Origin: Bacteroidales bacterium UBA6828
Lineage (GTDB): Bacteria > Bacteroidota > Bacteroidia > Bacteroidales > Paludibacteraceae
Assembly (NCBI GenBank): GCA_002452095.1
Contig: DKEG01000025.1
Coordinates: forward strand, 74,115 to 96,477
DNA: 22,363 nt
Reading direction: 5' to 3'
Translations under genes and position numbers: made by a program
Part shown: in pieces, positions 15,103 to 22,330 of the stretch
Layout: each line of letters opens with the position of its first letter
Numbering within the stretch: the first letter of the stretch is position 1
The notes under the pieces: generated by a model
Told to the model about the DNA's origin: nothing
The model's input: only the letters and a program-made list of their open reading frames with translations
Database searches by the model: none

Positions 15103-16149
15103 ATGTTATTTGAGGAAGACAGATATTTTGATTATAAGTTCCCGGAACCGCAATACTTGGGAGCGAAGTATGTGCATCGTTGCTGGATAAAGCAATTTAT
15201 CCCCGATGATGTGCAGACAGCCATTGATGCATTCAGCGGTTCGCAATCCATTGCTTATATGTTCAAGCAGATGGGATTACAGACTTATACCAATGATTTC
15301 CTCAAGTTTAACCATCAGATAGGGCTTGCGTTGATAGAAAACAAAGCGGAGACATTGACGGCAGAGGACGTTGACATATTGTTTTCTCCAAATTCCGATG
15401 CGGAGAAGTACAACTTGTGCGAGACGTTGTTTTCCAATGTGTTCTTTGAGCAATCAGAGGCACAATTTATAGACGCCTTCCGATCTAATGTATCCCGATT
15501 GGGCAATGTGTACAAACAGGCGTTGGCTCTGGCAGTGATGAACCGCAGTTTGACGCGGAAAGTTACGATGGGGCATTTCGCTCATACCAAGGCTTTGGAC
15601 TACGCTGCCGACCCAGAACGCGTGAAAAGGAACAGGAGTTTGGTTCGCCCGATTAAGGAGATATTCTTGGAGTTGCTGAAGGATTACAATGCCGCTGTGT
15701 TCGACAATCAATGCGACAACAAGAGTTACAACGAGAATATATTGGATTTGCTGCCGTCACTGCATGCCGATTTAGTCTATTTCGACCCCCCCTATTGCGA
15801 CAGTCACTCTGATTATCAAGGGTTCTATCATTTGCTTGAAACATATACGGAGTATTGGAAAGACAAAACTTTCGTAAACGGAGTGAAGCGTTATGAGCCT
15901 CGTCGCTACAGCGGGTTTGAGAAGAAGACGGATATTTTGCAATCTTTTGAGGAGTTGTTCTCGAAAGCAACGCATATTCCGTATTGGTTGGTAAGTTATA
16001 ATGACCGCAGTTTTCCCGACATTGATACTTTGGTTGCAATGATTTCCAAGTGTAGACACGTGTCCATTCAGCGCAAACCTTATGCAAACGGCAGGGGCGG
16101 GAAAGGCAGCGTGGCAGGTAGTAACGAGATATTGTTGGTTTGTAAATAG
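15103..16149 (+). CDS. D12-class adenine-specific DNA methyltransferase (type II modification enzyme)
   Basis: 348 residues with motif order of the alpha class: N-terminal PQYLGAKY, AdoMet-binding motif I DAFSGSQS (F44-G46) and catalytic motif IV DPPY at 228-231 (VYFDPPYCDSHSDYQGF). It transfers a methyl group to N6 of adenine in an unknown site. The gene following by 7 nt encodes a PD-(D/E)XK-type protein, so the two make a type II restriction-modification pair. It sits on the ATPase coding strand between atpA and atpB. Its codons and base composition look AT-richer than the ATPase genes, suggesting later arrival. A run of seven C (15786-15792) encodes part of DPPY and could slip. No clear promoter was found, so it may be transcribed from the ATPase promoter. 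Confidence 0.88.
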   Translation: MLFEEDRYFDYKFPEPQYLGAKYVHRCWIKQFIPDDVQTAIDAFSGSQSIAYMFKQMGLQTYTNDFLKFNHQIGLALIENKAETLTAEDVDILFSPNSDAEKYNLCETLFSNVFFEQSEAQFIDAFRSNVSRLGNVYKQALALAVMNRSLTRKVTMGHFAHTKALDYAADPERVKRNRSLVRPIKEIFLELLKDYNAAVFDNQCDNKSYNENILDLLPSLHADLVYFDPPYCDSHSDYQGFYHLLETYTEYWKDKTFVNGVKRYEPRRYSGFEKKTDILQSFEELFSKATHIPYWLVSYNDRSFPDIDTLVAMISKCRHVSIQRKPYANGRGGKGSVAGSNEILLVCK

Positions 16150-16156
16150 AGCGGTT

Positions 16157-17254
16157 ATGACAGAATTTACCAAGTGGCAACGGCTTCATCAAGAGCAACG
16201 ATTGATAGATTTCATCGGTGATACAGAGGGCATATTGTGGTTGAAAGTGAAATCTATTATGCGTCCCGAATTGCAAAAAGCATTTTGCAAGAAATACGGG
16301 ATTGCGTTGACAGCGAGTACGAGCAAGGGGAAATTTGAGGAGTTGTATGATATGGCTCTTGCAAATACGGAGACATACACTACTCTGATAGATACATTTA
16401 TTATTTCAGAGAATGAGAAACTGCTCAAGAAACTAGATGCAGACAAGTTGGTTTCGCAGTTGTATAAAGTTCAGCATTTTGAGTGGGGAGGAGACAATAC
16501 AAACGCATTGGATAAATACTTGGTCAAGCATTATGTAAAGGATTTGAGTTCCTATGACAAATTGCTGGCGAAATGCAGGACGGAAGTGCAAAACGTGGTT
16601 CAAAACTACCTGATAAGCAGTTGGTACAACCATTGGTCATCCATCTTGATAGAGCATATCTTCAAGTCGCATAAGGATGTAGTTCTGCCTGCTATCGGTC
16701 AGATAAAGAATGTGGATTTCTTTATTCATGATGTGCCATTGGATTTGAAGGTAACATATCTGCCTACGGAATACCAAAAAGTGAGACGCAAAGCATTGGG
16801 ACTGCCTGTAGAGATGACATTCTTGAAGTCTGAAGCGCGCAGATTGGGGATATCGTTTGACAAGACTGCAAAAGAGAAGCAGATTGAGTATGAAATAGTT
16901 GAGAAGTTACGTTACAGCGACAATCCCGAAAGCAAAGAAGTATTGAGTACTTTTAGTAAACAGCGTGCTCTGATATGTCTTGAGGCAGTCGCCAAGTCAA
17001 AACTGTTGATGCAATGGCTCTATGAGAACCAAGGCGAAATGCGATTCAGTTCAGAGAACCGCTTGTTTCTGGTATTGGTAGATACCAAAAATATGGACGA
17101 GTCGTGGAAACTAAAACGTGACTTTGCACGTTTGAAACCTGCTATTGATGAGTACATCAGTAATTTCAACAAAGACAAACTCTCTGATATTAAGTTTACA
17201 TACAAAGACAAACAATACAAAGCGAAAGCAGATATATTATTTGTCATAAAATAA
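16157..17254 (+). CDS. Putative type II restriction endonuclease, PD-(D/E)XK fold
   Basis: 365 residues from the ATG at 16157, 7 nt after the methylase stop; an in-frame ATG at 16082 lies within the methylase gene and is less likely. The candidate catalytic site is VDFFIHDVPLDLKVTY, with D187, D196 and K198 in the PD...D-x-K arrangement, preceded by a helix (LIEHIFKSHKDVVLPAIGQIK). The rest is helical and charged and I recognise no named enzyme. Its immediate pairing with a DNA adenine methylase supports a restriction role. It ends 20 nt before atpB, in the same direction, so it shares the operon. AT-rich, like the methylase and unlike the ATPase genes. Cleavage site unknown. Confidence 0.75.
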   Translation: MTEFTKWQRLHQEQRLIDFIGDTEGILWLKVKSIMRPELQKAFCKKYGIALTASTSKGKFEELYDMALANTETYTTLIDTFIISENEKLLKKLDADKLVSQLYKVQHFEWGGDNTNALDKYLVKHYVKDLSSYDKLLAKCRTEVQNVVQNYLISSWYNHWSSILIEHIFKSHKDVVLPAIGQIKNVDFFIHDVPLDLKVTYLPTEYQKVRRKALGLPVEMTFLKSEARRLGISFDKTAKEKQIEYEIVEKLRYSDNPESKEVLSTFSKQRALICLEAVAKSKLLMQWLYENQGEMRFSSENRLFLVLVDTKNMDESWKLKRDFARLKPAIDEYISNFNKDKLSDIKFTYKDKQYKAKADILFVIK

Positions 17255-17274
17255 GAATACATAACAATAATAAT

Positions 17275-18603
17275 ATGGCAAAAGCATTTCAAAAGATTTA
17301 CACCAAGATTACGGCTATCACAAAGGCAACTTGCTCGCTGAAAGCCGAAGGGGTGGGTAACGACGAACTCGCTACCGTAAACGGCAAACTTGCCCAGGTC
17401 GTTAAGATTATGGGTGACGAGGTTACGCTCCAGGTGTTCCAAGGTACGGAGGGTATTCCTACCAACGCCGAAGTGGTATTCTTGGGCAAGGCTCCGTCGC
17501 TGCGCGTGAGTGACCAGTTGGCAGGACGCTTCTTCAACGCCTACGGCGAACCGATAGACGGCGGACCGGCAGTGGAAGGTGAGGAAGTGGAGATTGGCGG
17601 TCCGAGTGTGAACCCCGTGCGCCGCAAGCAGCCGTCGGAACTGATTGCGACCGGTATCGCCGGTATTGACTTGAACAACACCCTCGTTTCGGGTCAGAAG
17701 ATTCCGTTCTTTGCCGACCCCGACCAGCCTTACAACCAAGTGATGGCTAACGTGGCGTTGCGTGCTGAGGCAGACAAGATTATTTTGGGCGGTATGGGTT
17801 TGACCAACGACGACTACCTCTATTTCAAGAACGTGTTCTCCAATGCAGGTGTGCTTGACCGTATCGTGTCGTTTGTGAACACCACCGAGAACCCGCCTGT
17901 AGAGCGTCTGCTTATCCCTGATATGGCATTGACGGCAGCAGAGTATTTCGCTGTGCAGAAGCATGAGAAGGTGCTGGTTCTGCTGACCGATATGACGCTG
18001 TATGCCGATGCGCTGGCTATCGTCAGCAACCGTATGGACCAGATTCCGAGCAAGGACTCTATGCCGGGTTCGCTCTATTCCGATTTGGCAAAGATTTACG
18101 AGAAGGCTGTGCAGTTCCCCGATGAAGCAGGTGGCGGAAGTATCACCATCATCGCTGTTACGACCCTTTCGGGCGGCGACATTACGCACGCTATTCCTGA
18201 TAACACAGGTTATATCACCGAGGGGCAGTTGTACCTGCGTCGTGACTCCGACATCGGAAAGGTCATTGTGGATCCGTTCCGCTCGTTGTCGCGTTTGAAA
18301 CAATTGGTTGCGGGAAAGAAAACACGCGAAGATCATCCTCAGGTAATGAATGCCGCAGTTCGCTTGTATGCCGATGCTGCCAATGCCAAGACAAAGAAAG
18401 AAAACGGTTTCGACCTTACCGACTACGATGAGCGTTGTCTGGCATTTGCCAAAGACTACTCGCGTGAGATTTTGGCTATCGATGTCAATATCAACACCAC
18501 TCAGATGTTGGATGTAGCATGGACGCTTTTTGCCAAATATTTCAAGCCCGAAGAAGTCAATATCAAACAAGCATTGATAGATAAATACTGGAAGAAAGCA
18601 TAA
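17275..18603 (+). CDS. atpB: V-type ATPase regulatory/non-catalytic subunit B
   Basis: 442 residues, normal length. It has the RecA-like fold of the head but no P-loop, as expected for B: IPFFADPDQPYNQVMANVAL occupies that place. Conserved B blocks are present, including ERLLIPDMALTAAEYFA, VLVLLTDMTLYADAL, SMPGSLYSDLAKIYEKA and DITHAIPDNTGYITEGQLYL. It alternates with A in the A3B3 head. It is separated from atpA by the restriction-modification pair; its A-rich leader (ATAACAATAATAAT) is only 20 nt long and contains no promoter, so its expression must depend on transcription through the inserted genes or on a promoter inside them. Confidence 0.97.
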   Translation: MAKAFQKIYTKITAITKATCSLKAEGVGNDELATVNGKLAQVVKIMGDEVTLQVFQGTEGIPTNAEVVFLGKAPSLRVSDQLAGRFFNAYGEPIDGGPAVEGEEVEIGGPSVNPVRRKQPSELIATGIAGIDLNNTLVSGQKIPFFADPDQPYNQVMANVALRAEADKIILGGMGLTNDDYLYFKNVFSNAGVLDRIVSFVNTTENPPVERLLIPDMALTAAEYFAVQKHEKVLVLLTDMTLYADALAIVSNRMDQIPSKDSMPGSLYSDLAKIYEKAVQFPDEAGGGSITIIAVTTLSGGDITHAIPDNTGYITEGQLYLRRDSDIGKVIVDPFRSLSRLKQLVAGKKTREDHPQVMNAAVRLYADAANAKTKKENGFDLTDYDERCLAFAKDYSREILAIDVNINTTQMLDVAWTLFAKYFKPEEVNIKQALIDKYWKKA

Positions 18604-18608
18604 ATTTT

Positions 18609-19232
18609 ATGGCTATTCAGTTTCAATACAACAAAACATCCTTGCAGGCACTTGAGAAAAATCTCAAAATGCGGCAGCGCACCCTTCCGACGCTTCAGAG
18701 CAAAGAGTCGGCACTTCGTCTCGAGGTAAAAAAAGCCAAGAAGGAGATTGCCGAACTTGATGAGGAGGTCAACCGCCGCATTAAGGATTATGACCAGATG
18801 CTTGCTCTGTGGGGGGAATTTGATACAAGCCTCATCCACGTGGACGATGTGCGGATGTCTGTCAAAAAGATTGCAGGTGTGCGTATCCCCGTGTTGGAAG
18901 AGGTGGTCTATTCCACCAAGGATTTCAGCCTGTTCTCCAGCCCCAAATGGTTTGCCGACGGGTTTGAGCAACTCAAGGCGATTGCCGATGTCGGTATTCG
19001 TCAGGAGTTTGTGCGCCGCAAGGTGGACTTGCTAGAGTATGCCCGCAAGAAAACTACGCAGAAAGTGAATCTTTTTGAGAAGGTACAGATTCCGGGTTAT
19101 CAAGACGCTATTCGTAAGATTAAACGCTTTATGGAAGACGAAGAGAACCTCTCTAAGTCGAGCCAGAAGATAGTAAAAGCCAAGCGCGAGGCGGAAGCCC
19201 GTGAGGAACAAGAAAGGGAGGCTGCAGTATGA
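18609..19232 (+). CDS. atpD: V-type ATPase subunit D (central rotor stalk)
   Basis: 207 residues, predicted as two long antiparallel helices: an N-terminal one (about 1-75, e.g. LRLEVKKAKKEIAELDEEV) and a C-terminal one (about 130-200, e.g. RRKVDLLEYARKKTTQKVNLFE), which is the coiled-coil rotor axle penetrating the head. The block ARKKTTQKVNLFEKVQIPG is typical of the family. The gene starts 5 nt after atpB and its TGA overlaps the atpI ATG (ATGA), implying translational coupling. Subunit F, which binds D in many V-ATPases, is not encoded in this operon. Confidence 0.94.
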   Translation: MAIQFQYNKTSLQALEKNLKMRQRTLPTLQSKESALRLEVKKAKKEIAELDEEVNRRIKDYDQMLALWGEFDTSLIHVDDVRMSVKKIAGVRIPVLEEVVYSTKDFSLFSSPKWFADGFEQLKAIADVGIRQEFVRRKVDLLEYARKKTTQKVNLFEKVQIPGYQDAIRKIKRFMEDEENLSKSSQKIVKAKREAEAREEQEREAAV

Positions 19233-20992
19233 TTACACAAATGAAGAAATACACCTTCCTGGTGTTCCATCGCGACTATGAATCGTTCCTCGAGCAACTC
19301 CGCAACCTCGGCGTGGTGCACATCACGGAGAAAGCCGCAGGCGTTGCCGATGATGCGCGTTTGCAGGCACTCTTGCAGAAAGCCGATTTGCTCAAAAAGA
19401 CTATCGCACAAGGTGCGCCCGATCAACTCTTGCAGGAGAAAGCCAATATCGAACAGCGTATTGCCGCTACTCGCAAAGAGGCGGATCGTATGGCTGTTTG
19501 GGGTGATTTCTCGTCTGATCGTATAGCCTCCCTACGCCAAGCAGGCTATGAGTTGCGTTATTATACGTGCGCAAAGTCGAAGTTCTCGGAGGAGTGGGGT
19601 ATAGCCCTCACAACTATCGGTGCTACTACTTATTTTGTACAGGTTATCAAATCGGGGGAGACACCTGTTGAGTTGCCTGATTTCTGTCAGGAGCAGACGC
19701 TCAACGAGAAGTCCGCAGCCGATCTGCAAAAGGACATCGAGGGACTTAACGGCTTGTTGGCAGCGCAAAATGCACACATCGAACTCTGGGCAAAAGAGAA
19801 CCTGCAGAAGCAGAAAGACGAACTGCAAGATACACTTCATCAGATTGACTGGCAGCGTGTTACGCTCAATACGGACACTATTGCAGAGGGCAGTCTGAAA
19901 CTCCTTGAAGGTTTCTGCCCGATTGATAAAGAGGCGGAACTAAACCAACTCCTTGAGGGGCAGGGCGTTTATTACCAGGAGGAAGACCCTACAGAGGCAG
20001 ACAACACACCTATCAAACTGCACAACAACCGCTTTACCAAGATGTTTGAGTGCCTGACAGGTATGTATGGTTGGCCGTCTTATGGCGAGTTCGACCCCAC
20101 GCCTATTCTCGGACCGTTCTTCCTGCTGTTCTTTGCCATCTGTATGGGCGACTGCGGCTACGGACTGCTCCTAATATTGATAGGTATCCTTATCTCGAAA
20201 GGCAAACTCAAGATACAGATGTTTGAGGGGCTTGGACCGATCATCACCACATTGGGTGTCGGTACGGCTGTCATCGGTTTCTTCTTGGGTACGTTCTTTG
20301 GTATTGACCTCTATACTGCATCGTGGGTGCCGGAGGCACTCAAATCGGTGATGATCAAGGGTACTGTCAACGTTGCCGGATCATCATATGATATTCAGAT
20401 GATTATGGCACTTTGCATTGGTGTCTTCCATATCTGTTTGGCTATGGTGGTGAAGGCTATATGCTACACCAAACGCTTTGGTTTCAAGGAGAATATCTCT
20501 ACATGGGGGTGGCTCTTGCTCATCGTCGGCGGACTGATTGTCCTGCTGCTCGGTATGACGCACCTCTTCCCCGAGGAGGTTACCAAATGGCTGCTTATCG
20601 GTATCGCTGCTGTCTCGGCTTTGGGTATCTATATATTCAACAAGCCCGGGCGTAATCCGCTGATCAACATCGGCGCAGGTCTGTGGGATACCTACAATAT
20701 GGCTACGGGTATCTTGGGCGATGTGCTTTCGTATATCCGTCTCTATGCCCTCGGTTTGGCAGGCGGTATGCTCGGTGGTGCGTTCAACAATCTTGCCGAG
20801 ATGGTGCTCGGCACCAACCCCACGTGGCAATGGTTGCCGTTTGTCATCATTCTGCTGATTGGTCATGCGCTCAACCTCGCTATGTCGGCTCTCGGTGCGT
20901 TTGTTCACCCTCTGCGTCTGAGTTTCGTGGAGTATTTCAAGAACTCTGGGTATGAGGGCAAAGGTACGCTCTATAAGCCCTTCGCCAAATAA
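19229..20992 (+). CDS. atpI: V-type ATPase subunit I (membrane stator, a-subunit)
   Basis: 587 residues. The N-terminal half (1-285) is soluble and coiled-coil rich (LLQEKANIEQRIAATRKEAD), forming the stator arm. The C-terminal half carries about seven membrane helices, starting ILGPFFLLFFAICMGDCGYG. The essential arginine of the ion half-channel is in SYIRLYALGLAGGMLG (R504), and the last helix has IGHALNLAMSALGAFVHPLRL, followed by the conserved VEYFKNSGYEG tail. It provides the path for ions to and from the K ring. It overlaps atpD by 4 nt. A 9-bp tandem repeat occupies part of the 71-nt gap to atpK. Confidence 0.96.
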   Translation: MITQMKKYTFLVFHRDYESFLEQLRNLGVVHITEKAAGVADDARLQALLQKADLLKKTIAQGAPDQLLQEKANIEQRIAATRKEADRMAVWGDFSSDRIASLRQAGYELRYYTCAKSKFSEEWGIALTTIGATTYFVQVIKSGETPVELPDFCQEQTLNEKSAADLQKDIEGLNGLLAAQNAHIELWAKENLQKQKDELQDTLHQIDWQRVTLNTDTIAEGSLKLLEGFCPIDKEAELNQLLEGQGVYYQEEDPTEADNTPIKLHNNRFTKMFECLTGMYGWPSYGEFDPTPILGPFFLLFFAICMGDCGYGLLLILIGILISKGKLKIQMFEGLGPIITTLGVGTAVIGFFLGTFFGIDLYTASWVPEALKSVMIKGTVNVAGSSYDIQMIMALCIGVFHICLAMVVKAICYTKRFGFKENISTWGWLLLIVGGLIVLLLGMTHLFPEEVTKWLLIGIAAVSALGIYIFNKPGRNPLINIGAGLWDTYNMATGILGDVLSYIRLYALGLAGGMLGGAFNNLAEMVLGTNPTWQWLPFVIILLIGHALNLAMSALGAFVHPLRLSFVEYFKNSGYEGKGTLYKPFAK

Positions 20993-20999
20993 TCCCCTA

Positions 21000-21026
21000 A
21001 AGGACTTTAATGACCTTAAGGACTTT
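21000..21026. repeat. 9-bp tandem repeat in the atpI-atpK spacer
   Basis: Three 9-bp units: AAGGACTTT (21000-21008), AATGACCTT (21009-21017), AAGGACTTT (21018-21026). The outer two are identical. It starts 7 nt after the atpI stop, with an A/T-rich leader to atpK after it. Period matches the 9-bp array in the atpE-DUF2764 spacer, but the unit sequence is different. Confidence 0.6.
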
Positions 21027-21063
21027 ACTACTAAAATAATAAACAAATAAAATATAACTCATT

Positions 21064-21483
21064 ATGAATGAAATTTTAGGTTATCTCGGTTGGGGACTGA
21101 TGTTGGGTCTCGCCGGAATTGGTTCTTCCTATGGTACCACTATTGCGGGTAAGGCTGCAGAGGGTGCGCTCAAAAAGAACAAAGACAAATCAAGCAGTTA
21201 CATGATTCTTTCCGCTCTTCCCGCTACGCAGGGTCTGTATGGTTTCGTGGCTTTCCTGATGTGGATGGGCAAAGACTTCGCTGCTAATGGTGCTATGTAT
21301 TTTGCTGTAGGTCTGGCAGTTGGTTTGGTTTGCCTCATCTCGGGTATCCGTCAGGGTCAAGTCTGCGCCAATGGTATCGCAGGTATCGCAGCAGGTCATG
21401 ATGTACAAACCAACACGATGATTTACGCTGCTCTTCCTGAGTTCTATGCTATTTTGTCGTTGGTGGCTGCCCTGATGATTTAA
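21064..21483 (+). CDS. atpK: V-type ATPase subunit K (rotor ring proteolipid), probably Na+-binding
   Basis: 139 residues, four membrane helices as a duplicated hairpin, with an ion-binding carboxylate only in the second hairpin (ALPEFYAIL, E126). In Enterococcus hirae NtpK the Na+ ligands are L61, T64, Q65, Q110 and E139. Here L52, T55 and Q56 occur in SALPATQGLYG with the same internal spacing, Q97 in SGIRQGQ, and E126; the Q-to-E distance of 29 residues is identical. This supports Na+ rather than H+ coupling, by homology. Last gene of the operon, 71 nt after atpI and followed by an intrinsic terminator 31 nt downstream. Confidence 0.96.
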   Translation: MNEILGYLGWGLMLGLAGIGSSYGTTIAGKAAEGALKKNKDKSSSYMILSALPATQGLYGFVAFLMWMGKDFAANGAMYFAVGLAVGLVCLISGIRQGQVCANGIAGIAAGHDVQTNTMIYAALPEFYAILSLVAALMI

Positions 21484-21514
21484 TCTGCACTACAATACAT
21501 TTTCTATAATTATT

Positions 21515-21545
21515 AAACGGTCTTCCTTTTGCGGAAGACCGTTTT
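21515..21545 (+). terminator. Intrinsic terminator of the V-ATPase operon
   Basis: AAACGGTCTTCC (21515-21526) and GGAAGACCGTTT (21533-21544) form a perfect 12-bp stem around TTTTGC, with the stem and following base giving a TTTT end. It begins 31 nt after the atpK stop. The A-rich left base and T-rich right base would also allow it to work on the opposite strand. Confidence 0.88.
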
Positions 21546-21584
21546 GGTAACCGCCTTTCTCTATTGTCCAAAACACGTAAAACC

Positions 21585-21675
21585 TGCATATAATTACGCA
21601 TTAAGAATGTCAGGTGGATGTCGGGTGGATACACTAGGAATAAGGCAAAGAAAACTGGAACATTCTCTGCATATT
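21585..21675. repeat. Intergenic element C: 2 x 11-bp tandem array, related to elements A and B
   Basis: Two 11-bp units, GTCAGGTGGAT (21609-21619) and GTCGGGTGGAT (21620-21630), differing at one base. The left flank has TGCATATAATTACGCATT (21585-21602); the right flank carries CATTCTCTGCATATT (21661-21675), resembling CATAATCTGTATATT of element B and ending 45 nt after the array, compared with 41 nt in A and B. Fewer units and a looser flank match make this member less certain. Confidence 0.45.
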
Positions 21676-21695
21676 AGTTCTTAATTTTTAATACG

Positions 21696-22246
21696 ATGTT
21701 ATTTTATGTCTATGGAGCAGATGCGTTTTCGCAGTGGCTTATGCTGCTGGCGGTTTTGGTCGGACTGATTCTTTTCAACGAGTTCGCCCGTCGTACCAAG
21801 TGGGGGAAATTATCACCTTCGGTGTTATTCCTGCGATACTTACTATCTATTTCATAACTATTGCTATCGGTGCGCAATGTGGTGCCGAATGGGTACTTAA
21901 CGATCCGGCGCACTTCTTATACGGGTGGTTGGTTTCATTATGCCAAACTCTATACCGCTCTTGCGGGCAGTATCGGTTTTATGCTTATCAAGTATGAGAT
22001 CGGTATCGGCAAACAGCACCTGTTCCGCTGCTTCCCGTTTGTTATAGTGACTATCAATATCCTCATTGCCGTCTGCTCAACGGTATTGAGGCTGGTACAA
22101 GCGTCAATGCTGACCCTACGGCTATGATCGTTGTCAGTGCTTTGGCTCTGATTGTCAATGTCATCGTTTTGGGGTATATCATCTACCAGGCTAAAATCCT
22201 TGCTATGTGCCGATTACTTGTTTTTTCCGCTATAGTGTCCATTTAG
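21696..22246 (+). pseudogene. Frameshifted, probably internally deleted DUF5692-like membrane protein gene
   Basis: Coding similarity continues through changing frames. Frame 1 from the ATG at 21696 gives a hydrophobic start and LILFNEFARRTKWG. At a run of five G (21802-21806) the frame shifts by one base, giving ITFGVIPAILTIYFITIAIG. Near 21919-21928 a duplicated TGGT shifts it again, giving GWFHYAKLYTALAGSIGFML and FPFVIVTINILIAV. Around 22075 a third shift leads to NADPTAMIVVSALALIVNV up to a TAG at 22244-22246. The NEFARRTKWG and KLYTALAGSIGF blocks recall DUF5692 membrane proteins of Bacteroidetes and Firmicutes; those are, from memory, about 300 residues, so a central part appears missing. 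Family assignment and exact shift points are from reading only. Confidence 0.6.
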
Positions 22247-22255
22247 AAACGCAAT

Positions 22256-22330
22256 TTTGGGGTACACTTTTGCCCCTGTCAGCCCCTGTTGAGGGTACCG
22301 AAACAGGGGCTGACAGGGGGGCGCCCCAAA
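22256..22330. repeat. Long nested inverted repeat near the window edge
   Basis: CCCCTGTCAGCCCCTGTT (22273-22290) is followed after 11 nt by its perfect 18-base reverse complement (22302-22319). An outer 7-bp pair, TTTGGGG (22256-22262) with CCCCAAA (22324-22330), encloses it. Each inner arm also holds a direct repeat of CCCCTGT. It is very GC-rich in AT-rich surroundings and starts 10 nt after the DUF5692-like remnant. It could be a bidirectional terminator, a palindromic repeat element or the end of a mobile element extending beyond the window. Confidence 0.7.

Noticed and set aside
17020..18570. Long minus-strand open frame (about 516 codons) opposite atpB
   Set aside because: It is antisense to a strongly conserved ATPase gene, its translation is low-complexity with many His/Arg/Val/Cys, no domain is recognisable, and it crosses the end of the restriction gene.
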